Assembly: GCA_031553225.1 (NCBI GenBank)
Contig: JAVBLU010000032.1
Location: 1-10,067, forward strand
Origin: JAVBLU01 sp031553225
Lineage (GTDB): Bacteria > Bacillota > Clostridia > Christensenellales > UBA1750
Length of the DNA: 10,067 nucleotides
Direction of reading: 5' to 3'
Shown piece by piece: positions 1-5,403 of this stretch. The position numbers and the translations under genes were made by a program. The notes below the pieces were generated by a model. It was not told where the DNA came from. It worked only from the letters and a program-made list of their open reading frames with translations, and did no database searches. Numbering within the stretch: position 1 is the first letter of the stretch; every line of letters begins with the position of its first letter.

Positions 1-176
1 CGGCATACGCCGCAGAGCCGGGCGCCATCCGGCGACGGGCGCCGTCTTTCGGTTCGTGATGCGCAAGGGCGAACAGAGGCGTACCCGGGCAGGCGGGCAG
101 AGCACTTTGAGGATTCCGGGGCAACGCGGCGAGGGGCCGCCTCATCAGCGGACGGGGCAGCCCATCGGGTAAGTCC
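1..176. other. Left-edge stretch without a recognisable gene
   Basis: GC-rich sequence downstream of nox with no supported open frame. The only structure seen is GGCGCC (21-26) with GGCGCC (38-43) around an 11-nt loop, lacking a T-tract. No clear terminator for nox was found here. Confidence 0.4.
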
Positions 177-1511
177 TCACTCCGCTTGAAGAGCGGCCAT
201 GGTTAGGTAGTTGTAGGGCTTGTTGAAGTGTGGCAGAAAGAAGATGTCCAGCAGCTTCAGCTTGTCGATGGTGACCTTTTCCTGCACGGCCAGCGAGAAC
301 ATGTGAATGCCCATGGAGATGTCGTGTTCCGAGGCCATCTGCGCGCCCAGCACCACGCGGGTCTTCCTGTCGTATACGATGCGGATTTTGACCTTGCTGT
401 TGCCCGTTTCGATGAATTCCGGCTTCTGGTTGTCCTCATAATCGGCGCAAACGGCCTGGAAGCCCGCCGCCATGGCCCTTGCCAGGGTAAGGCCTGTGGA
501 GACCATCTTATACTCGAACACACATATGCCGTTGGAGCCCTGCACCCCCAGGCTCTCAACGTCAAGGCCGCAGATATTGTAGGCCGCCACAAGCCCGCTG
601 CGCACCGCGTTGGTGGCCAGGGCGATGTACGCGGGGCGCCCCAGCGCGTTGTCAAACACTGTGGCGCAGTCGCCGATGGCGTATACGTCCGGCAGGTTGG
701 TCCGCTGGCGCTTGTCCACGAGGTAGGCGCCGTTGGAGAACAGCTTCAGGTTGCCTTCGCCCAGAGCGCTGTTCGGCTTGAAGCCCACGCAGAGCACCAC
801 CATGTCGGCCGGGTATTCCCCTTTGCCGGTAACGACGGCCTCCGCCTTGCCTGCACCCTTGATGGCCGCAACCCGCTCGCCGAAACGCAGTTCAATGCCG
901 TGGCTTGCAAGCCTCTCGGCCATGGCGTCGGTGAACGGTTTGTCGTAATAACTGGAGAGGCAGTCTTCCGCCTCGTCAATCAGCGTAACCGTCTTGCCCT
1001 GCCTGCGGAAGGCTTCGGCCAGCTCCACGCCGATGTATCCCGCACCGACGATGACGACGCGTTTGAGCCAGTCTTCCCCCAGTTTATCGATGACGTCGCG
1101 GGCGTTCTGGAAAAGCTTGACCAGCTGCACGTTCTTAAGATCGACGCCGGGGATCTTGGGCACGACGGGCAGCGAGCCCGTCGCCAGCACGAGCTTGTCG
1201 TAGCCGTCTTCCAGCTCGCTTCCATCCTTCAGGCGCACGTGAACGCGTTTGTTGACAAAATCCACGCGCCTAACGTCCGCTTCCATATGCACGGCGGCTC
1301 CGGCGGCCTCCAGCTTTTCCTTGCTAGAATAAAACAGCCCATCCGACGAGCTAATTTGCTTGCCAATCCACAGCGCCATGCCGCAGCCCAGAAAGCTGAT
1401 GTTATCGTTGCGGTCGTAGACCGTTACCTGATTGCCGGAACAGGCCGTCAGCAGGGTGTTGATCGCCGCCGTTCCCGCATGGTTTGCGCCTATCACAACT
1501 ACTTTGCTCAT
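177..1511 (-). CDS. nox: FAD-dependent NADH oxidase (water-forming Nox type) / CoA-disulfide reductase-like protein
   Basis: A cytoplasmic flavoprotein of the pyridine nucleotide-disulfide oxidoreductase class I family. Family members oxidise NADH and reduce O2 to water through a single redox-active cysteine, giving oxygen defence and NAD+ regeneration in fermenters. Seen directly in the 444 residues: an N-terminal FAD-binding start with GANHAGT (8-14, His11 typical of Nox); the redox cysteine Cys43 in SFLGCGMALWIG; ATGS at 110-113; the NAD-binding GAGYIG at 156-161, followed by an acidic Asp179 that favours NADH over NADPH; and the second FAD motif, with Asp281 in AIGDCA. The rest is the C-terminal dimerisation domain, and the length is normal for the family. 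The ATG at 1511 is preceded by GGAGG (1518-1522) with a 6-nt spacer. The gene appears monocistronic. CoA-disulfide reductase or NADH peroxidase activity cannot be excluded from sequence alone. Confidence 0.92.
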   Translation of the reverse strand: MSKVVVIGANHAGTAAINTLLTACSGNQVTVYDRNDNISFLGCGMALWIGKQISSSDGLFYSSKEKLEAAGAAVHMEADVRRVDFVNKRVHVRLKDGSELEDGYDKLVLATGSLPVVPKIPGVDLKNVQLVKLFQNARDVIDKLGEDWLKRVVIVGAGYIGVELAEAFRRQGKTVTLIDEAEDCLSSYYDKPFTDAMAERLASHGIELRFGERVAAIKGAGKAEAVVTGKGEYPADMVVLCVGFKPNSALGEGNLKLFSNGAYLVDKRQRTNLPDVYAIGDCATVFDNALGRPAYIALATNAVRSGLVAAYNICGLDVESLGVQGSNGICVFEYKMVSTGLTLARAMAAGFQAVCADYEDNQKPEFIETGNSKVKIRIVYDRKTRVVLGAQMASEHDISMGIHMFSLAVQEKVTIDKLKLLDIFFLPHFNKPYNYLTMAALQAE

Positions 1512-1527
1512 GCCGCACCTCCAATTG

Positions 1528-1538
1528 ATGTGTCACAT
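1528..1538. promoter_or_regulatory. Candidate operator palindrome in the nox leader
   Basis: The 11-bp perfect palindrome ATGTG-T-CACAT lies between the candidate -10 box and the ribosome binding site of nox, about where transcription would start. Such a position suits a repressor. The half-sites share TGTG/CACA with Rex- and CRP/FNR-class operators, but the spacing does not match those consensus sites, so no regulator is named. Confidence 0.25.
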
Positions 1539-1540
1539 GT

Positions 1541-1567
1541 AATATACCCGTCGCAGCGGCGCTGTAA
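1541..1567 (-). promoter_or_regulatory. Candidate promoter for nox
   Basis: On the minus strand a TATATT box (1541-1546) lies 29 nt before the nox start codon. A weak -35-like TTACAG (1562-1567) sits upstream with a 15-nt spacer, which is shorter than optimal. The -10 is a good match to the housekeeping consensus and the -35 is poor, so an activator or a different -35 is possible. Confidence 0.35.
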
Positions 1568-1670
1568 CGCTGCCCCTTATCCATGCCTGTGTAAAACGGC
1601 AAATAGTCCTCCTTGTTTGCTGAGCAGCTCGGTCTGCCGTGGGCTCGAGACAATTTTTTATACACCGCCC

Positions 1671-2190
1671 TCACGCGCGGTCATGCAAGCGATCGTAGAG
1701 GGCCTTTGGCCCGGCCGAGCCGCCAACCTCAGCGTCAAGGAAGACGGACATGCCCGATAAGCCGCATTCCTTGGCTGGCCATACGGGATCCCGTTCTTTC
1801 CGCACACCCGGCGTAGGATAGCCCGAATCGGAAATCGTCTTATCAGGAACATCCCCGACAAAGAGTGACGGGCTATGTCCTCGGCGGGTATCCGCCGATC
1901 GAGCGGCCTTCCTTTGAGGAGACGGTTTTGTACTGCGCGTTGATGAAGGGAATGACATCCTCGCACAAATAATCCGCGTACATCCCCGCGTTGAACCGCT
2001 TACCGGACGCGGTAGCAAACACCTGTGTTTCTTCCGACGAGTTGAAGCAAGATACTCGTTGATCACCGTGTCGGCGGTTCCGCCATAATCTGCAGCGAAA
2101 TACAGCGCGGGGTAGTCGTCTCTTTCATTAGTAACCAGTCGGCAGATAAACCTTAGTGCGCGTGTCCTTGCCAAGCGCGCTGCTCGCTAA
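1671..2190 (-). pseudogene. Decayed esterase (alpha/beta hydrolase, putative-esterase family) remnant
   Basis: No single frame encodes the protein, but successive minus-strand frames carry pieces of one esterase in the correct order. These are SALGKD...KVYLPTGY (about 2131-2181); after a +1/-1 shift, DDYPALYF..DYGGTADTVINEYLA (about 2046-2117), the counterpart of the usual YPVLYLLHGYGG segment; after another shift, VFATASGKRF..YADYLCEDVIPFINAQYKT (about 1910-2022) ending in SIGGY just before the expected GxSxG nucleophile elbow, then a stop at 1874-1876; and finally SVFLDAEV..PKALYDRLHDR (1674-1763), like the C-terminal part of such enzymes. The oxyanion HG and the catalytic serine elbow are lost. 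I infer a dead gene with at least three frameshifts and some deletion. Its original substrate cannot be told. The N-terminal end of the remnant is uncertain and could reach about 2385. Confidence 0.6.
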
Positions 2191-2430
2191 GGTGAGAGCG
2201 TCCGCCCGAATGACGTCTCCATCTTGCTTATGGGAGCAGCCGCACATAATTTCACGTCCATTCCCTGTTTCTTTTTTTGCCGCGGATAAGACAATCCAGC
2301 ATGAACAGTTTACCATAAATACCATCTGCATGAGCACTTCCATTTTTGAAGCGGTAAGAAAAATGTCACGACCACACATGGACAACCGTCCGCTGCACGG
2401 CGACCGCCATGCTTATTCCTCGCGATTGCA

Positions 2431-2472
2431 CGCAAAAAAGACGAGGGCATGAGCGCATCTGCAACCCCTCGT
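2431..2472 (-). terminator. Rho-independent terminator-like hairpin (minus strand)
   Basis: Read on the minus strand, ACGAGGG (2466-2472) pairs with CCCTCGT (2441-2447). An inner GCA/TGC pairing tightens the loop, and the stem is followed at once by CTTTTTTGCG. The T-tract directly after the stem makes this a good intrinsic terminator. It lies about 300 nt past the stop of the minus-strand Cys-rich gene, or may be left over from a lost gene. Confidence 0.55.
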
Positions 2473-2620
2473 CGTGCAAGTTCGGAGTGCGGCATGCGGA
2501 CAGTTCAGGCTTTGTGTGTGCGCGAAGTGCGGACAAAGCGCCTGCTGGAAGCAATGGCTGTTTGAAAGGGTTATGGCCAACACCATGAGGGAAGGCAAAC
2601 CACCAGCGGATAAATGCGGA

Positions 2621-2662
2621 CAAAAGACGCCGCTTCTGCGGGTGAGCGGCCACAGAAGCGGC
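2621..2662 (-). terminator. Terminator-like hairpin after the Cys-rich Ig-repeat gene
   Basis: A perfect 10-bp inverted repeat, GCCGCTTCTG (2629-2638) with CAGAAGCGGC (2653-2662), has a 14-nt loop. On the minus strand it is followed by GTCTTTTGTCC, a modest T-rich tail. It lies about 110 nt beyond the stop codon at 2775. On the plus strand a run of six Ts follows only about 10 nt later, so plus-strand function is less likely. Confidence 0.5.
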
Positions 2663-2774
2663 TAAATCGGGCTTTTTTGGCGTGGGAACGGGAACTCACA
2701 GCGCGGCGGCGATGCGCTGCACAAAGCGCGCGCGGGAACTGCCGGCGCAGCTGCTTGCCTGGCCGTTTCAGGCA

Positions 2775-3782
2775 TTATACGCAAGCGATAATCGTAAATC
2801 CGCTCGTTTCGGTCTGCTGGCAAGGCGGCGTTAGAACGGTGCCGGTTACAGTGTAATCGCCAAGAGCCGTCTGCGCCGGAATCGCGGCCGACCAGCCCAG
2901 GAACTCGTCGGTGGAAGTGGTAACGCTAAACGATCCGCCTGGGCCGCTGATGTCCAGCTGCACCTGCGCGTTGGGCGGGCCCATGCCCGTAAGCTCCGTG
3001 ACCGGTGGGCAGACAGAGCCTTGGATAAACGGGTCAAGGAACGTCAGCAACACGCATTTGTGGCAATCCTCCGTATAAGTCACGCTGGCAAAGCCGCTGG
3101 TACACTCCGAGGTCTGCTGGGTGGCGGTGACTGTATACACCGCGTTCTCGTCCAGCCCTGGGAACGGCACCTGCCAATTGCCCATGTCGTCGGCAATCGC
3201 GCTTCCGCAAAAGATCATATCTTGGCCTTGCGGGGTTTCCATGTAGATGCAGGCATTCACCAACGCGCCCGGACTCGCCGTGCCGCTCATCATAGCCAGA
3301 CCACAGTCGGTGGAACCGTTGATCGGCGACAGAATAACGGGCGGCGGACAGGTGCAGTCGATGTCAAAGGCGATGGCCGTGTCGGCGCTGTTGCAAACGC
3401 CATTGCTTTGTGATGCGACGGCGGTGTAGCTGCCGTTTGGCAGGCTGTCTGGCATTGTGATCTGCCAAGTGCCGACCTCACTGACGATCGCGTTACCGCA
3501 AAAGAGCGTTGTCAAACCGCTGTGGACGCAAAGCCTCAGCGTGGATCCCGGTGTGCCTGTGCCGGAGAATGTACCTTGATCGCAAAGGACGCTTCCGCTC
3601 TGCGGAAAGCCGATGACGGGAGGAGGGCAGACAGGGGGAGGATTCGGAGGCATGGGACGCGGACACGGCCGGCAGGGCGGTCGGTAACAGCAGCGTGGGT
3701 AATAAGGGTTGCAACATGGCTGGCATAGGTAAACAATACAGCTCGTCCCCGGCGTATTGTTGCATCGATGATGACGATTCAC
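2775..3782 (-). CDS. Cys-rich protein with Pro/Cys head and three Ig-like repeats (possible spore-surface protein)
   Basis: A 335-residue protein with 25 cysteines that I cannot assign to a named family. Residues 1-55 form a head rich in Cys, Pro, Tyr and Arg with three CC pairs. It is followed by three Ig-like repeats of about 92-96 residues: 52-143, 145-240 and 243-334. Repeats 1 and 2 share SGT..PG, an FCG.AI...G.WQ motif and a late YT-V-A strand, typical of bacterial Ig-like beta-sandwich modules. Each repeat starts and ends with Cys. No signal peptide, membrane segment or sorting motif is visible, so export by Sec is unlikely. The composition resembles coat or exosporium proteins of spore formers, which assemble from the mother-cell cytoplasm; this is inference. 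The start is GTG at 3780-3782, with a perfect AGGAGG (3791-3796) and an 8-nt spacer. TATGAT/GATAAT boxes lie just upstream, without a clear -35. Confidence 0.8.
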   Translation of the reverse strand: MNRHHRCNNTPGTSCIVYLCQPCCNPYYPRCCYRPPCRPCPRPMPPNPPPVCPPPVIGFPQSGSVLCDQGTFSGTGTPGSTLRLCVHSGLTTLFCGNAIVSEVGTWQITMPDSLPNGSYTAVASQSNGVCNSADTAIAFDIDCTCPPPVILSPINGSTDCGLAMMSGTASPGALVNACIYMETPQGQDMIFCGSAIADDMGNWQVPFPGLDENAVYTVTATQQTSECTSGFASVTYTEDCHKCVLLTFLDPFIQGSVCPPVTELTGMGPPNAQVQLDISGPGGSFSVTTSTDEFLGWSAAIPAQTALGDYTVTGTVLTPPCQQTETSGFTIIACV

Positions 3783-3834
3783 AAAAAAAACCTCCTACGG
3801 GTGCATTATCATCATACGTCTGCAAAGGAAAAAT

Positions 3835-3961
3835 GTGTGGGCGAGAGCGGACATTGCTTCTAATGAAGGCATTATGCCTGTGGGAATGGCGGGCGCCCCA
3901 AGCCCGCAGGATAACGCGTGTCTGCGATTCCTTGGGGCGGCCGCAATCCGCTCGCCCGCGC
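3835..3961 (+). ncRNA. Candidate structured RNA (long bulged stem with inner hairpins)
   Basis: The outer stem pairs GTGTGGGCGAG (3835-3845) with CTCGCCCGCGC (3951-3961), CGGA (3848-3851) with TCCG (3947-3950), and TTGC (3854-3857) with GCAA (3943-3946). That is 19 pairs broken only by the 2-nt bulges AG and CA on the left strand. Inside lie a small palindrome AGGCATTATGCCT (3867-3879) and a long hairpin: CGCCCCAAG (3894-3902) with CTTGGGGCG (3931-3939), then CGCAG (3905-3909) with CTGCG (3922-3926) and a 12-nt loop. Two outer pairs are G-U wobbles only when read as plus-strand RNA; on the minus strand they become A-C mismatches, so the plus strand is favoured. It matches no RNA class I recognise. 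A miniature mobile element or a DNA cruciform site is an alternative. Confidence 0.45.
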
Positions 3962-4064
3962 TTCGTCGCCACAAAGTCCGTTTCCGGCGCAGGTATCGTC
4001 AAAGGCGGCCGAGGCGGGACGAAGACCCGGCGCTAAGGGACGCGGCAACCTGAAGCTATAAGGG

Positions 4065-4093
4065 CACATGCTCAATCGGCAGCTCATATACTG
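4065..4093 (+). promoter_or_regulatory. Possible sporulation-type (SigK/SigE-like) or weak SigA promoter for the PLP enzyme gene
   Basis: CACA (4065-4068), a 16-nt gap, then CATATACTG (4085-4093) fits the mother-cell SigK pattern (mACm-N16-CATAnnnTA) except for the last base. CATATACT also matches seven of eight SigE -10 positions. The same bases hold a SigA-like TATACT, but with no acceptable -35. The predicted transcript start leaves a leader of only about 20-25 nt before the ATG at 4122. Short consensus sequences occur by chance, so confidence is low. Confidence 0.3.
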
Positions 4094-4121
4094 ATGTAAG
4101 AATCAATAGGGAGTTGCTGTT

Positions 4122-5096
4122 ATGTATATACCGCCCAAAATGCGTATAGCCAACGTTCCAACCCCTGTTTATGCATTGGATAAGATAAATCCGGACAGAG
4201 CGTGGAGCCGCCTGTATATAAAACGGGATGATCTCACCGGGTTTGAACTGAGTGGCAATAAGGTACGCAAGTTTGAGTATTCCATCAAGGAAGCGCTGGA
4301 TCGGGGCGCGAGAATGCTCATTACGTGCGGCGTTCTACAGTCCAATCATGCAAAAGCGGCCGCATCGGTTGCGGCGCAGTACGGGCTTGGCTGTCATTTG
4401 GTGCTTTCGGGCTGTCCTGAGCCGCCGGATGGCAATTACCTGTTCGACAAGCTCTTCGGCAGTGAAATTATGCTTGTTCCTCCAGAGCAGTATGAGGATA
4501 ACTATAATCAAATAATGGCTGACCTAAAAACAATGTATGACAAAAGGGGCGTTCCTGCGTATATCTTGGCTGCGGGCGGTTCAAACGGTATCGGAATGTT
4601 CGGCTATATGGATGCTTACCGGGAGATATGCCAACAGGAAAAGATGATGGGGATAAGGTTTGATACCATTGCCGTCACCGACGGGTCTGGAAGCACTTAT
4701 GCCGGGCTATACGCGGCGAATAAGCTGTGCTGCGGACACAAACATATTGTTGGCATCAATGCAAACGGAAACAAGGCTCCGGGAAGGATCGAAGGCATTT
4801 TGCGTGAGGGGGCTTGCATCATGAGGCTGCCTTGTGCGATACCGACCGAGGATATCTATCTCAATTTCGATTATTATGAGTTGGGGCATCCAACCGCGTC
4901 GCCTGAGCTGGTGGCGTTTATTAAGTTTGCGGCGCGGGAGACGGGATTCATTGTCGATCCGGTTTTTACCGCAAAGGGCTTGCTGGGGGTTTTGCAGGAG
5001 ATTAGGAAGCATAATCCGCTCCTTCGGGGCAATGTTTTGTTCATTCATACGGGCTGGCAAATAGGTCTGTTTCCTCAAAAGGAATTGTTTTATTGA
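4122..5096 (+). CDS. D-cysteine desulfhydrase / ACC deaminase-family PLP enzyme
   Basis: A fold-type II PLP enzyme of 324 residues, the usual family length. Family members degrade D-cysteine to pyruvate, H2S and ammonia, or open the ring of 1-aminocyclopropane-1-carboxylate. Seen directly: RDDLTGFELSGNKVRKFEY with the PLP-binding lysine at Lys47; the substrate loop QSNHA (73-77); AAGGSNGIG (150-158); a glycine-rich phosphate-binding loop DGSGST (187-192) where relatives have TGSGGT; and the C-terminal HTGW where relatives have HTGG. The segment DPVFTAK (279-285) has Phe282 where characterised D-cysteine desulfhydrases and ACC deaminases carry a catalytic Tyr, so the substrate or reaction may differ. 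The ATG follows AGGGAG (4108-4113) with an 8-nt spacer. It is a single-gene unit, divergent from the Cys-rich gene and ended by the terminator at 5229-5263. Its base composition is visibly less GC-rich than that of the downstream genes. Confidence 0.85.
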   Translation: MYIPPKMRIANVPTPVYALDKINPDRAWSRLYIKRDDLTGFELSGNKVRKFEYSIKEALDRGARMLITCGVLQSNHAKAAASVAAQYGLGCHLVLSGCPEPPDGNYLFDKLFGSEIMLVPPEQYEDNYNQIMADLKTMYDKRGVPAYILAAGGSNGIGMFGYMDAYREICQQEKMMGIRFDTIAVTDGSGSTYAGLYAANKLCCGHKHIVGINANGNKAPGRIEGILREGACIMRLPCAIPTEDIYLNFDYYELGHPTASPELVAFIKFAARETGFIVDPVFTAKGLLGVLQEIRKHNPLLRGNVLFIHTGWQIGLFPQKELFY

Positions 5097-5228
5097 GTCC
5101 GTACCGCCGTCGTTTCGTGAAGACGGGCTTTGCGGGCTCAGCCGCAGCCGGCTTTCGTCGGTTGGGCCGTCACATGCCTCCCATTCATTCGCGAAAGGGG
5201 CCGTACGTAGCACTGTCTCATCATATGT

Positions 5229-5263
5229 AAAAGCCCCGGCCGCTGCTGGCAGCTGGGGCTTTT
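5229..5263. terminator. Strong bidirectional intrinsic terminator
   Basis: AAAAGCCCC (5229-5237) and GGGGCTTTT (5255-5263) form a perfect 9-bp stem with A- and T-tracts at its base. An inner GCTG/CAGC helix (5242-5245 with 5250-5253) caps it with a CTGG loop. It can end transcription from either side, and it separates the PLP-enzyme gene from the XRE-PurM operon. Confidence 0.85.
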
Positions 5264-5355
5264 GCTATGGCCCTGCGTACACAACAGAGCGCGGAAAATG
5301 AGCCGTCTCCTCTACCGGAGGTTGAGAACATACGCCGACAGCAAGCAGCCGGTTA

Positions 5356-5383
5356 TTGTTTATCTTGCACCGCGTGCTATAGT
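5356..5383 (+). promoter_or_regulatory. Promoter of the XRE-PurM/PurC operon (extended -10)
   Basis: TATAGT (5378-5383) matches five of six -10 positions and is preceded by TGC, an extended -10 element. A weak -35, TTGTTT (5356-5361), lies 16 nt upstream. The expected transcript start is near 5390, right at the ribosome binding site, so the leader would be only about 14 nt. The XRE domain encoded just downstream could bind here, but I see no strong operator palindrome. Confidence 0.5.
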
Positions 5384-5390
5384 CATGGCA

Positions 5391-5395
5391 GGAGG
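5391..5395 (+). promoter_or_regulatory. Ribosome binding site that fixes the start of the XRE-PurM gene
   Basis: GGAGG at 5391-5395 overlaps the first possible GTG (5395-5397) of the open frame and so cannot serve it. It has an ideal 8-nt spacer to the next in-frame GTG at 5404-5406. The true start is therefore put at 5404, three codons downstream of the longest open frame. Confidence 0.75.
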
Positions 5396-5403
5396 TGGTT
5401 TCG

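Larger units (their letters stand above)
2191..2774. other. Intergenic stretch without a convincing gene
   Basis: Open frames here are short, lack family resemblance and mostly lack ribosome binding sites. The stretch contains two terminator-like hairpins (2431-2472 and 2621-2662), listed separately. It may include eroded sequence from the esterase remnant next to it, but no homologous segment could be recognised beyond about 2190. Confidence 0.5.

Noticed and set aside
21..43. GGCGCC repeat forming a 6-bp hairpin at the left edge
   Set aside because: No T-tract and a self-complementary GC hexamer; such pairs are common in GC-rich DNA.
228..1760. Long plus-strand open frame (510 codons) opposite nox
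   Set aside because: It is the complement of a clearly recognised flavoprotein gene. The protein has no motif, and its length reflects the codon bias of a GC-rich gene.
2494..2565. A 23-codon plus-strand frame with GGAG at a good spacing
   Set aside because: It is too short and featureless to support. A GGAG before an ATG occurs often by chance in this composition.
3835..3961. Integron attC site as an explanation for the imperfect palindrome
   Set aside because: The terminal RYYYAAC and GTTRRRY core sites are absent.
5108..5127. CCGTC/GACGG hairpin shortly after the PLP-enzyme stop codon
   Set aside because: Only three Ts follow within a GC-rich tail, and the much better terminator at 5229-5263 serves the gene.
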